64,000 bases of DNA, taken from assembly GCA_039707655.1 (NCBI GenBank), contig CM077667.1, positions 158,514,642-158,578,641 on the forward strand. The letters are read 5' to 3'. The position numbers were made by a program, and so were the translations under genes. Every line of letters starts with the position of its first letter. Position 1 is the stretch's first letter. The notes under the pieces are model-generated. The model saw only the letters and a list, made by a program, of their open reading frames with translations, did no database searches and was not told the origin of the DNA. Source of the DNA: Elymus sibiricus. Its lineage: Eukaryota > Streptophyta > Magnoliopsida > Poales > Poaceae. Shown piece after piece: positions 20,661 to 32,566 of this stretch.

Positions 20661-23600
20661 CATCCCCAAGCTTAATTCCTGCTCGTCCTCAAGTAGATAA
20701 ATGATAAAAAAGATAATTTATAATGTGGAATGCTACCTAACATAATCTTGAACAAATGTCTAATCATGGCATGAATATTAAGATACAAGTTATTCAAGGC
20801 AATAGTCTATAATTTGACAAAAACACATCCATACTCAGGTTTACTAGCAAACAATCATGTCCTTTCAAAATAACAATGTTAAAGAATGCTATCCCTACAA
20901 TATCATATAGCCTGTCATGCTTAGTCTTCCTAGCATAAAGTATAAATCATGAGCACCCCGGTGTCAAACCAAGCAATTGGAGCGTACTTTTTAACGCGCT
21001 TCAGCATTTTATACCTCACTCCATACATGAGCATGAACCGTGGACATAGCATATAGGTGGAACATAGTATGATGGTAGATATCAAAGGAGTCAAAGTGGA
21101 AAGAAAGTCTTGCATCAACTAGGCGGATCAACGGGCTATGGAGATGACCATCAATCGATATCAATGCGAGGAGTAGGGATTGCCATGCAACGGATGCACT
21201 AAGAGCTATAAGTGTATGAAAGCTTAAATGAAACTAAGTGGGTGTGCATCCAACTTTCTTGCTCATGAAGACCTCGGGCATTTGAAGAAGCCCATCATCG
21301 GAATATACAAGCCAAGTTCTATAATAAAAAATTCCCACTAGTATATGAAAGTGACAAATCAGGAGACTCTCTATATGAAGAACATGGTGCCACTTTGAGG
21401 CACAAGTGTGGTAAAGGATAGTAGCAAGTCCCTTCTCTCCTTTTCTCTCATTTTTTTTTCTTTCTTTATTTTTTATTTTTCTTTTCTTTTCTTCTTTTTT
21501 TCTTTTTCTTGGTGGGCTCATTTGGCCTCCCCCATTTTTTCATTTTTCGTGGAGTCTCATCCCGACCTGTGGGTGAATCATAGTCTCCATCATCCTTTCC
21601 TCACTAGGACAATGCTCTAATAATGATGATCATCACACTTTTATTTACTTACAACTCGATATAACAACTCAATGATGATATAAGATGACTATAAAAATGC
21701 CTCTGGCAGTGTACCAAGATGTGAAATGATCTAGCATAACATGTAAACAATGATGAACGGTGGCTTTGCCACAAATACTATGTCAGCTATATGATCATGC
21801 AAAGCAATATGGCAGTGAATGTTCAAGTCATATGATGTAACGGTGGAAGTTGCATGGCAATATATCTCGGAATGACTATGGAAATGCCATGCTAGGTAGG
21901 TATGGTGGCTTATGTGCAATAGAGCGTATCATGTCGCGGGGTTTGGATGCACCGGCGAAGTTTGCACCGATCCTCGAGGTGAGAATGGGCAATGCAGGGT
22001 ACCGAAGAGGCTAGCAAATATGAGGAGGTGAGTATGCGTACATCCATGGATTCACATTAGTCATAAAGAACTCACATACTTATTGCAAAGCTTTATTAGC
22101 TCTCTCGAAGCAAAGTACTACTCGCATGCCCCTAGGGAGGAGGTTTGGGAGGAGTTAACCATCGCCCCCCCCCCCCCCCCCCCGATTAAATAACACAGAA
22201 GGATTTCAATCAATGATAAATTATGCTCCAACTTCATCGCATAACTAGAGACTATACGTGCATGCTTCGGGAATCACAAGCCTTAACATCAATATTTTTA
22301 CTAATCCACAATCATCCACTCGTGCACCCACATATTACTATCTTAATGTCACAAAACTATTGCAGGAAATCAAACATATCATATTCAGTGATCTACAAGT
22401 TTTATGTAGGATTTTATGACTAACCATGTGAATGACCAATTCCTGTTGACTCTCTAAATAAGTATAAGTGTAGCATGAGAGTTTAATTCTTTCTAAAAAA
22501 GACCATGCTCTAATAAATATAAGTGAAGCAAAAGAGCATTCTACAAATAACGGTTTTCTATATGTAGAGAAACACGCATCCAACTTCAAATGATATAAGT
22601 GAAGCACATGAAGCATTCTATAAAGCCATACTCAAAAGATATAAGTGAAGTGCAAAGATCATTCTATAAATCAACCATGGACTTTCCCATACCAGCATGG
22701 CGCATTGCTAAAATAAAAATAAAAGGCACACGACGCTCCAAGAATTTACGCATATCATGTGAACAAAACAAAAACCGAGACATACCGATAATTGTTGAAG
22801 AAGAAATATGGGATGCCTTCTGGGGCATCCCCAAGCTTAGACGCTTGAGTATCCTTGAATATTTACTTGGGGTTCCTTGGGAAGCCCCAATATTGAACTC
22901 TTGTCTCTCCTTATTCTTCTCATATCGATACCTCCTCGGTCTTCGAACACTTCATCCACACAAAACTTGACAGAACTTTTATTAGAAATGTTAGTACACA
23001 TAACATCAAATATCATCATGTCCTTCCATAACATTATTGTGTAATTATAATCCAATGTTACCTAATATATGCTATCAGAATTCTATGACTCTCAAGTCAA
23101 TGGGGCTCAATAAGAATTCAAACATAACCAGACAAAGCAACTATAACAAAAGTCTGTGAAAAACAGGACAGTCTCTAAAGATTTCAAAGAATTCTGAAAA
23201 ATTAGGACATAATATTTTTTTTGCATAAAAGTACTATGTAAAAATTTCATAATTTTTTCATGCTCCAGTAAAATATGAAAATTCAAACACTACAACAAAA
23301 GTTTCTGTTTTTGCACAACACATATCAAACAAGCAATTCAACCATCCTAAAGGTAAATCTTGGCACATTATTTTTATAATACAATGGATTTGTACAAGGG
23401 GATAATTATTTTTCTTGAAAAGTTTCTGTAATCAAGATTCGCAAAGTTTTCATGGGCATGGACAAAAGTTCAAGGACGTCCCCCACTTCAACGGTGCTCA
23501 TCTTTCTCACTTTCACTTTTCTTTATGAAAATGTTTTATGTTCCCCACTTTATTTTTTTGTTTTTAATTATTTTAAAAGCGCACAACAGAATAAAATGAC

Positions 23601-23669
23601 TCTCTAAAACTTCTAGGTTGTCTCCCTGGCAGCGTTTTCTTTAAATCCATTAAGCTAGGCATATAGTGC
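20661..23669 (-). other. Non-coding internal region of minus-strand gag-only Athila-like element
   Basis: The polypurine tract (minus-strand aagcttggggatgc) is at 20661-20674. The interval has no supportable gene. It carries a long pyrimidine tract (about 21436-21510), a run of 19 C (22165-22183), and an internal polypurine-like copy near 22828-22841 beside the inverted repeat gggatgcc...ggcatccc (22811-22833). The same internal sequence reappears on the plus strand at 42339-43658 and 58858-59670. Confidence 0.6.
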
Positions 23670-25003
23670 TCAAGTAATTGATCCACCCAGATCACAAGGT
23701 ATATCAAAGCCAATTTTAATTAACAATGATTTGTAATAAAGTAGTGAGCACAAAGTGATATATATCATGTGACAACGAAGTCTAACTCTCTTCCTATGCA
23801 TTGGCATGTCATAAAAGAACAATTCATTCACACAAAGTAAAGGCCAATACATAGCATAAGTAGTTTCTTGCAATTTTATCATATTGGAAACATAGAGAGG
23901 TGAAGATTTTGTTCCTCTCTCATAATAATTGAAATTAGGAGTGATAAGCACATGCATATTATATTCATAAAAATCATCATGTCTAATGGTAAAACGCAAC
24001 CCATCAATATAATCCTTAATAAGTGAAAACTTCTCCGCTATGGTGTAGTTGGGAGAATTCAAAAAGATAATAGGACTATCATGTGTTGGTGCAATAGCAA
24101 CAATTTCATTCTTAACATAAGGAACTATAGAAAGTTCATCTCCATAAGCATAATTCATATTGGCATCATGGCCACAAGCATAGCAAGCATCAAGTTCATC
24201 AATAAAGGATATTTCAAACGAATCCAAGGGATCATAGCATTCATCCTTCGGTAAGTACGAAGGGAAATTAAACAATGTATAAGTTGAAGAGTTACTCTCA
24301 TTAGAAGGTGGGCGCGGGTGATCAATCCGCTCTTCCTCCTTTTGTTCTTCGCTCTCCTCCTCATCTTTTCCATCTAATGAGCTCATAGTTTTAACAATTT
24401 CTTCTTCCATAGATTCCTGCAAAATATTAATCTCTTCCAAGGCAGCAGACATTCTTTCAATAAATTCTTTAACATAAGCATTAGAAGCATAGTTTTCAGA
24501 GCAATATTTAGGTATGGCAAAAAAATTGATTTGTAAAGAATAGCATCATACTTTTCAATCAAAGAAGCAATTTCATATGCACCCTTAAAAGAAACAAATT
24601 CTTCAATTTGTTCAATATCATAATAACTATAGACATCCTTAGCATAAGACGATAGTATTTCATTATCATTAAACACACATTGACAGGGAAGGTGTTTTTT
24701 AGTGTCTTCGGAACAACAAGTAAAATCATGTATTTCGCATAAATTCCAAGCATAGCCACACAACCAATTAAGTTGATGCCATAAGAGTTTCCCTTTTTGA
24801 GATAACCCGTGTCGCACAAAATGAGCATGCTCATCTAATGATTTTCCCTCAACTAAGCTAGTTGGGTTTTCAGCACGAGCACAAAGGGATCAAAGTTGAT
24901 CCATGTAAAAAGCTTCAAAAATATGGTAGATTTTGGGTGGTTCCTCAACCACTAGGTTAGCAAGTACAACTTATTTTTTTGGTATTTTGCGTTTCCTACC
25001 CAT
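23670..25003 (-). pseudogene. Gag-like ORF of gag-only Athila-like element
   Basis: On the minus strand an ATG at 25003 begins MGRKRKIPKK. The frame then meets a TAA (about 24972) and another stop shortly after, continues to about 24383, and shifts into the frame 24452-23670. Recognisable parts include KAAY-like helical segments, an acidic DEEESEEQKEEER stretch, and FNYYERGTKSS near the C-terminus, shared with 10083-10420 and 36526-37082. No protease, reverse transcriptase or integrase follows before the 3' LTR, so the element depended on another's enzymes. The function is inferred as gag-like from its position next to the primer site. Confidence 0.55.
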
Positions 25004-25098
25004 AACTAAATATACAAAACAACTTAGAATAGAAAATAAAATTACTTAGTGATAAAGCAAACAAGCACACACGAGAATATCAACCGCTACGCTATTGC

Positions 25099-25116
25099 TC
25101 CCCGGCAACGGCGCCA
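25099..25116 (-). promoter_or_regulatory. Primer binding site (tRNA-Asp type)
   Basis: On the minus strand TGGCGCCGTTGCCGGGGA lies a few bases after the 5' LTR end at 25128. It is complementary to the 3' end of plant tRNA-Asp including CCA, as usual for Athila-like elements. Confidence 0.8.
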
Positions 25117-25127
25117 GAAAAAGGTCT

Positions 25128-26673
25128 TGATAACCCACAAGTGTAGGGGATCGTTTGTAGCCCTATTCGATAAGTAAGAGTGTCGAACCCAATGAGGAGC
25201 TGAAGGTATAATTAATATTCCCTCAAGTTCTATCGACCACCGATACAACTGTACGCACGCTAACGCTTACTTTACCTAGAACAAGTATGAAACTACTTTG
25301 CGGGAAGGAAACTAGAAGTACTTAGTAGGAGTAATATATAGTTTTGCAAGAAAATAGAGAACAAGAAAATAAAAGTTAAGGGCTGTTTTAGATAAAGATT
25401 AATTAAGTTAGTTGTTTAGTAGAAAGCTTTTCTGTAACACAAGAGAAGGATTTGTCCCTAGGCAATAGATAACTAGATCTGTAATCATTATTGCAGTTTT
25501 ATATGAGGGAGAGACATACACTAACATACTTTCTGTACTTGGATCATATGAACTTATGATTGGATCTCTAGCAAGCATCCTCAACTACTACAGATCATTA
25601 AGGTAAACCCAACCATATCATTAACACTTCAAGTCCCCTTTACTCCCATACGCAACAACCCCCTTACTCGGGTGTAAGCTTCTGTCACTCTAGCCGCCCA
25701 CTATAAACGAGTCATGAACGTATTGAAACACCCTACAATGGGAATCCTCCACGTGTGCGCAACACAGAAGGCATCATAGGACAGCACCAAAATAAAACAT
25801 ACAACTCAAACCAATCACGATCATCAATCAACCCATAGGACAAAACAAATCTACTCAAACATCATAGGATAGCCACACATCATTGGATAATAATATATAC
25901 CATTAAGCACCATGTTTAAGTAGAGATTACAGCGGGGAAGAGAGGTTTTACACCGCTGCATAGAGGGGGAGAGAGTTGGTGGTGACGGCGGCGAAGTTGT
26001 TGGTGTACATCGTCGTCACGATGGTTGCCCCGACGGCATTCCAGCGCCACCGGGAGAGAGGGGGAGAGAGCCCCCCTCCTTCTTCTTCTTCCTTGGTCTC
26101 CCCCCCCTAGATGGGAGGAGAGCTTCCCCTCTAGTCCTTTGCTGCCATGGCTCCTGGAGGGCAGCAGCCCCTCCAAGATTGGATCTCTCTCTCTGTTTCT
26201 CTCTTGTTTTCACGACTGTTTTCTGACCCCTTCACCGTTCCTTAAATATCCGATGATTCGTAACTCTGATTGGGCTGAAATTTTGAGGGATTTTTACCGG
26301 GAAAATACATTTGTTGCGGGGGAAGAAGGGCACCAACTGACTTAAGGGGTGGCCACAAGCCATCAGGGCGCGACCACCCACCTGGGCGCGCCCTGTTTGC
26401 TTGTGGGCACCTCGGGCACCGGGTTGCGTTGATTCTTCTTCCCAAAATTCACATATATTCGACAACAAATCTTTGTAAATTTTTATCACATTTGGACTTC
26501 GTTTGATATGGATTTTCTGTGAAACAAAAAACACACAAAATACAGGAACTGGCACTGGGCACTGGATCAGTAAGTTAGTCCCAAAAATAGTATAAAATGT
26601 TGCCAAAAGTATATGAGAGTTGTAGAATATTGGTATGAAACAATAAAAAATTATAGATACGACAGAGACGTAT
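25128..26673 (-). mobile_element. 5' LTR of minus-strand gag-only Athila-like element
   Basis: A 1546-bp unit that on the minus strand runs TGATACGTCTCTGTCGTATC (from 26673) to GTGGGTTATCA (25128). It is followed by the tRNA-Asp primer site, which fixes orientation. It contains the G+C-rich hairpin at 26346-26411. The flank at 26674 belongs to another Gypsy element, so this copy inserted there. Confidence 0.75.
26346..26411 (-). repeat. G+C-rich LTR hairpin
   Basis: The arm ggtggccacaagccatcagg with gcgcg pairs with cgcgccctgtttgcttgtgggcacc after the centre. It is the same structural class as 4625-4681 with a partly different stem sequence. Confidence 0.6.
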
Positions 26674-27019
26674 CAGAGGAGGACGCTGACATGGCTGCAA
26701 TTCCTTGAGAAATATGTTAGAAAAACGACTCGAAACGAGAACAGAGGAGAAACTTGTGATGCGGTGGTCAAAACATACAGGAGTATATATAATGAATTTT
26801 TCTAGGTCAGAATACATGTCCAGGAGGCACACGAGGTGCTCCCAAGCCATCAGGGCGCGCCCAGGGGCTGGTCGCGCCCTGTTGGCTTGGGACTCCCTCG
26901 CGAGCCCCCCTGGATGGTTTTTATTTTTGTAATTTTTCTAAAATACCAAAACCAACAAAAACTATTTTTATGGAACTTTGGGAATCGATTTACTTACCGT
27001 ATCACATACCTACCCTTTT
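26674..27019 (-). other. Spacer downstream of a decayed Gypsy pol
   Basis: No gene. It contains the G+C-rich hairpin 26837-26896 (cccaagccatcagggcgcg against cgcgccctgttggcttggg). Its position after pol on the minus strand matches the hairpin-bearing spacer 544-1250 of the first element. Confidence 0.5.
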
Positions 27020-28724
27020 TCAGGTTTCTGGAGTGCTCTGGAAGGTCTCTCTTATGTGTTCTTCATGTGTCATCACTTGAATAACATTAGTTTCAATACT
27101 AAGTGGCGTACCTGAAATATAATGTTTAATTCTTTGCTCATTCACCACTCTCGGATTTGTGCCTTCGGCCTTATTGATCTTAATGGCTTCGGAGCGATAA
27201 ACTTCTTTGACGATATAGGGCCCTTCCCATCTGGAGAGAAGTATTCTTGCAAAAAATCTGAAATGAGAATTGTACAAGAGAACTAGATCACCAATTTTAA
27301 ATTCTCGTTTTTGGATTCTTTTGTCATGCCATCTTTTAACTTTTTATTTAAACAACTTGGCATTTTCATAGGCTTTTGTTCTCCATTCATCTAGAGAGCT
27401 AATGTCAAATAACCTCTTCTCACCGACAAGTTTGAAATCATAGTTAAGTTCTTTAATTGCCCAATAAGCTTTATGTTTTAACTCAAGAGGTAAATGACAT
27501 GCTTTTCCATAGACCATTTTATATGGGGATATTCCCATAGGATTTTTATAAGCAGTTCTATAAGCCCATAAAGCATCATCAAGTTTCTTAGATCAATTCT
27601 TTCTAGATCTATTAACAGTCTTTTGCAAGATCAATTTTATTTCCCAGTTACTCAACTCAACTTGACCGCTATACTGAGGATGATAGGGTGATGCAATTCT
27701 ATGGTTAAAATCATATTTAGCTAGAAGTTTACGGAAAGCACCATGAATAAAGTGTGAACCAACATCACTCATTAAATATCCAGGGACTCCAAACCTCAGG
27801 AAAATAACATCTTTAAGCGTTTTAATAGAAATGTTGTGATCAACACTACTAGTTGGAATAGCTTCTACCCACGTAGTAACGTAATCAACAACAACTAAAA
27901 TATGAGTGTACCCATTAGAGGAAGGAAAAGGTCCCATATAATCAAAACCCCAAACATCAAATGGTTCAATTGCAAGTGAATAATTCATAGGCATTTCCCG
28001 ACGTCTACCAATGTTACTAATTCTTTGACATTCATCACAAGAGAGGACATACTTACGAGCATCCTTAAAAAGAGTAGGCCAATAAAAACCAGACTATAAT
28101 ACCTTGTGTGCAGTTTTGTCACCAGTGTGGTGCTCTCCGTAGGCCTCAGAATGACACATCCATAGGATCTGTTCCTGTTCATGCTCAGGTACACAACGTC
28201 TAATAACACCAACTACTCATTCTTTATAAAGATGCGGGTCATCCCAAAAGTAATGTCTTAAATCGTAGAAAAACTTTTTCTTTTGTTGGTAGGTGAGACT
28301 AGGTGGTATATATTTAGCAACAATGTAATTAGCATAATCTCCATACGAAAGATTACTATGGGAAGCATTTATAACAGCTAATTGCTCATCAGGAAAATTA
28401 TCATCAATAGACAGTGGGTCATCAAGAACATTTTCCATCTTAGACAAGTTATCTGCTATCGGGTTTTCTGCTCCCTTTTCGTCAACAATATGCAAATCAA
28501 ACTCTTCAAGTAAAAGCACCCACCCATTTAATAGCAGCATGATCAGTGTGAATAGTAACTTTGGAATCAACAATATAAGGTCTAAACTTATCACATGCAC
28601 ACACAACAGCTAAAAATCCCTTCTCAGTAGTAGCACAATTTCTTTGAGCACTGTCTAGAGTTTTACTAGCATAATGAATAACATTCAATTTCTTGTCTAC
28701 TCTTTGCCCTAGAACAGCACCAAC
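27020..28724 (-). pseudogene. Athila-like Gypsy pol: RNase H and integrase, truncated and decayed
   Basis: On the minus strand, from 28724: RNase H residues (VGAVLGQRVDKK, YASKTLDSAQRNCATTEK, HTDHAA), then a deletion and frameshift near 28520-28560. An integrase zinc-finger region follows (H...HHTGDKTAH...CDECQR), then the integrase core with GFDYMGPF, SDVGSH and a VELSNWE segment in place of the catalytic-glutamate region, then the C-terminal region ending near 27020. Stops interrupt at about 28217, 28100, 27593 and 27344. The enzyme would copy and insert the element; this copy cannot. It is cut at 28724/28725 inside the RNase H by another LTR element. The reverse-transcriptase half is not found elsewhere in the window. 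Confidence 0.75.
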
Positions 28725-30480
28725 TGTCGTGGTGTTCTCACGGCAGATGCCATGGGGTAGTGTGGTTGGGGCCGAAGGACGTCTGTAGGTTCCGAAGGCG
28801 AGATTGGGGACAAGTGGTGCGGGACACACGATGTACCCAGGTTCGGGGCCCTCCGAGTAAGGTAACACCCCTAGTCCTGCCGGATCAAGTTTATGGGATG
28901 ATGAGTAGTACAATGGTGCTCCTTGAGCTATTCGTCAGAGGAGGAAGAAGAAACTAGCTTGCACTTTTTGCTTCTCCTGCGAGAGTGTGTGTGTGTGTCG
29001 AGCGGGTGGCCAAGCCTGAGCAGAACCTCCCGAGCTAGTAGGGCTACTGGGGGGTTTTATAGGTCAACCACCCGGCTTACAATATGTAAATCTGGGAGAG
29101 GCAGGAACGAGCGTCCACGAGCCTATCGCTGTGAGGAGCCCCTTGGGGTCTCTTATCGCCTGACCCAAGGGGCACTCTAGACTATAGATGATGTTGTTGA
29201 TACTGTAGATGACGGGGGCGCAGGGACGCTTTATCAACAATAGTGGCCAGGGGATGGCATGTCTCGTCCGCATTGGGTCAGATGATGTGATGTTGTGGTT
29301 GACTTCGAGCAGCCGGCTGGTCAGAGCAGCCGGCCGTAGGCACAAGCCAGGGCGGGCGGGACCTTGCCCGACTCGCTGTATTTTGACTACCCGGGCATCA
29401 CCACCCCCGATAGTAGCCTTCAAGCCACCGGGCGACTCGAAGAGTCAGGCGGAGGGTTCTTGCTGGTGTCGATGTAGTGGATAGGAGCGTCGAGGATCTC
29501 GGTGGCAGCCGGCTGCGGGCTTGTGGACGGTGCAACTGTCTTTCTGGTTGGGCGCACCAACTCACCCACTGGGTGTAGCCTGTGAGCCTCCGGGCGACTC
29601 AAAGAGTCGGGCGGAGGGTCTTCACTGCAGTCATAGTAGAGGGTGGCGTCGAGGATGCCGGCGGTAGCCAGCGGCAGGCCTGCAACCGGCGCGACGCTTT
29701 CCAGTGGGGGCGCGCAAGTGCACACACTAGGTGTAGCCTCCGAGCCTCCGGGCGACTCGAAGAGTCGGGCGGAGTGTCTTTGCTGTTGTTAGAGCAGACG
29801 GTGGCATCCGGTGGCGGACCCGCAAACGGCGCGATGTTTTCCTAGCAGGGCGTGTCGGCGCACCCACTAGGTGTAGCCTCCGAGCCTCCGGGTGAGGAGG
29901 GGGGTTCCCCACGGAAATGATCATGCAAAAGACAAAGTTAGTCAGCGCAGATATATCAAATATTTAGCTTCAGCAATGACCTTTATGTAGTGGGAATGTA
30001 GGCTCGGTTTTGTCCGAGCCCCCCTTGGTCGTTTTCATGTCCCCTCCGCTCTTTAGGCCAGCCGGACAGCCGGGTTGTGGTCTGTAGCTAGGACGCAGGA
30101 TGGTCCACGGAGTGGAGCGTACAGAACTCGGACTCTGAGGAGCAGATTTGTTCGAGCGGAAATTCGCAATGGAAACTATCGGGCCACTTAAGCAGTGTTC
30201 CCCTAGACATTGTTCGCGTGGGGTGACCTCCAGTTTTTGCTCTCGCTAGCCGGATAGCCGGGGTGTGGTGTGTGGCTGAGGAGAAGAGTGGGCCTTTGGT
30301 ACCGTGCATGCTACTAAGCCGTCTATGGAGGAACATATCGGGCCGAGACTAGCTGGCATCGGGCCAAACAGCAAAGCAGCTGAAATAAATGCGGGGATGG
30401 CCCCCGAGGGTCGCTCGAGGTATCCATTTTTGTGCACAGTGCAAAGGTGTGCGGAAGGGGGCTCACATTGCTTTTTGGCG
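28725..30480 (+). mobile_element. LTR retrotransposon fragment (LTR start TGTCGTGG) inserted in Gypsy RNase H
   Basis: TGTCGTGGTGTTCTCACGG at 28725 is an LTR-type start in plus orientation. It is followed by gtacccaggttcgggg and gtaacacccctagtcctgc, stretches typical of Triticeae Gypsy LTR promoter regions. A (GT)n run lies at about 28985-29000. From 29401 it carries a repeated hairpin module also found in the gag-like element at 62 kb, which suggests the same lineage of non-autonomous Gypsy. The LTR end, primer site and coding region were not identified, so the right border is approximate. Confidence 0.5.
29401..29890 (+). repeat. Tandem array (about 160-bp spacing) of a double-hairpin module
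   Basis: Units recur at about 29401, 29563, 29721 and 29861. The best unit (29563-29608) has CACCC-ACT-GGGTG, a 20-nt spacer, then GACTC-AAA-GAGTC. Units at 29434-29446 and 29754-29766 keep GACTC-GAA-GAGTC. The fourth keeps only the first hairpin, slightly mispaired. Sequences between units are not closely similar. Confidence 0.65.
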
Positions 30481-31562
30481 CGGGCGGGACGGAGGTGGCC
30501 TCCGGCAGGCGGCCCGAGCCTCCGGGCGGTCGAGGGCCGCCCCAGCCTGTCAGGATCGACCGACCAAGCGTCGAGGCAGCCGGGCAGCCGGGCCGGTTCC
30601 CCAGCCTGCTTGGCTCTGCCGGCCAGGCGTTGAAGCGGGCATGCCGGACCGACCTAATGGCGAGGTGTGCACGCAGGCCAGCCGGCCAAGTGGCAACACG
30701 GGCAGGTGGGCACAGCCGGCGGTCTTCTCTTTTTTCTCTTTTTTTTGGCCGGCTCCCACTCTTACTCTTTTTCTATCCAGCTGGCTTCCCACATAAGTAT
30801 ACGGAAAAGCCTCGGAGCCAGCAAGGGTGCGCGGGGAGGGAGCCTGCCCGGGCCGGCAGGCGAGCGGGCGGGCAAGGGAGAGCCACCGCCCCCCAGTCGG
30901 ACCGGCGCGCGAAGCCGGCGACGAAGGTGCGGCGTGGCGGAGCTGTCACGCGCGCGATGCAGGGACTGGCCTGAGGGGCGCGTCGGACGGGGAGCGGGGC
31001 GGCGCGGAGGCTGGGCCGCGGCAGAGCTGGCGCGCGCGCGACGCTGGCGTGGAGGTGCGGGCGGAGCGTGGCACGGCAAGGGCGTGGAGCTGACCGGGAG
31101 TGGGGGGAAGGCAGGTGAAGGTGACAAGGACAGGGGCGTGGACGCGCGCGGGAGGTGCGGCCGTACGGCACGGTGCCACGATGCGCGTGAAGGCCGTGCG
31201 CGGAGGAGTGGGGGGGCACAGGGGCGAGGCGGGCGTGATGGCTCCGTTGCGCGAGCTGGGGGCGGGGAGGCCGGGCGCTGCCACAGAGGGGAGGCTCGGA
31301 AGGGGCGGACGAGGTTGGGGCGGCCAGCCCGCGGAGGGGGAGGCGCGGGAGGAGGGCCAGGCATGACGGGCGTGCAGACGGGTAGGGACGGAGCAGCGAG
31401 GTTGGGAGCACGGCACGGCTCGAAGGCGTGCGCAGAGATCAAGCACTGGGGAAAAGGAGGGCGCGGGCGCCAGCCTTCGCCGACGGCGGGCTGGCGGTCG
31501 GGCACGCGGTTGCCACGACGCGGTGGCTGGAACAGCGAAGCGACGCTGTTGTCGCGAGTCAA
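30481..31562. other. CpG-rich 1.1-kb segment of unknown origin
   Basis: It is extremely G+C- and CpG-rich (many cgcg runs at 30900-31350), with long open frames in almost every frame on both strands. That is what low A+T alone produces. No domain, start context or splice structure supports a gene. It lies between the 28725 element and the homologous part of the Copia 3' LTR, and may be the downstream half of either. Confidence 0.4.
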
Positions 31563-32546
31563 CCGGATGGGTGTGCCGCACCTCCACTATATATAGGCAT
31601 CCGGCGCGGGATCAACTCTTGGGCCTCGCACGGATCCTAAAGCCCACGTGTTCCTTCCCTTAAGTGCGCGACCCCTTAGGTTCTCATTCACTTGGTCGCG
31701 AGTCAGATTACATCTGGCTCGACCAGTCGGTAGCGGCCTCTAGCAAAGCGTGCCGACTCCAAGTGTGCGATGAAGCTGGTTAAGCGAACCTGTACTTCAC
31801 ACTTCCGTTCCCTTTGCGACATGATATATGTTGTCGTGCTCAAGGCGACATGGTCATCCTTGTTGCAGCACGACCTCTTTCTCGTTCCAGTGAATCCGAC
31901 CAACACTTCGGATTATCTCATAATCCTCATCGCATGGCCATGCTTATCCAGGTCGGATCACCCGAGGGGCCCAGAGTATATCTCTCCTCATCGGAGGGGC
32001 AAATCCCATCTTGCTCAACCACGTCTCGCAGCATGGGTCCGGACAAGCCCGAAACCTACCTTTATAACTACCCAGTCACGGAGTAGCGTTTGGTCGGCCC
32101 AAAATAAGTCTGTCACCATCCCGAGTACATGCGCTAGCTCAGGTCTTAGGACAAAGAACGTATGTTGTAGTAGAGACTCACAGATGACCTATCGCTGCGT
32201 CTCATAGTTGGGTCTGTCCAACTCAGACCTTATCTCGACTAGGATCCGACTACGTCGAATCCGACCAGATCTTTCTGAGTCCATATTATCCGGCTAGCAT
32301 CCAATGCTACATGGTCAGTGAGACCGGACCATCCACCATGTCATATGCTAGTCTAACTGGTTGTGTGTCCACACAGCCCTTTTGACGAGGGACCATTTAG
32401 GACAGTCATCATGCAATGCATAGTCTCACAAACAAGTCATGTACTTGTTAATAAACATCATTGAGAATGTCCAAGGACTATTCTTTATTCATAAACACAT
32501 AGGAAATATCATCATACATGATTGCCTCTAGGGCATATCTCCAACA
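31563..32546 (-). mobile_element. 3' LTR (U3 part) of Copia element
   Basis: On the minus strand the LTR starts TGTTGGAGATATGCCC at 32546 and is collinear with the solo LTR 56536-57918 down to 31563. It includes the TATA-like TATATATA at 31588-31595. Similarity stops about 25 bp after that TATA-like box, where the CpG-rich segment begins. The rest of the LTR is absent or replaced. Confidence 0.7.
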
Positions 32547-32556
32547 GTCTCCCACT
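32547..32556 (-). promoter_or_regulatory. Polypurine tract of Copia element
   Basis: On the minus strand gtgggagac immediately precedes the LTR start TGTTGGAG, just downstream of the polyprotein stop. Confidence 0.65.
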
Positions 32557-32566
32557 TGCACTAGAG

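Noticed and set aside
22165..22183. Run of 19 C, and the pyrimidine tract at 21436-21510
   Set aside because: Simple low-complexity tracts in retroelement non-coding DNA; run length may also be affected by sequencing error.
29401..29890. Regularly spaced repeats resembling a CRISPR-like array
   Set aside because: Plant nuclear context, about 160-bp spacing, degenerate units and location in a retroelement; better explained as an internal repeat module.
30667..31596. Overlapping 200-300 codon frames on both strands in the CpG-rich segment
   Set aside because: All frames are open because stop codons are rare at this G+C content. Arg/Ala/Pro-rich composition, no motif, no splice signals.
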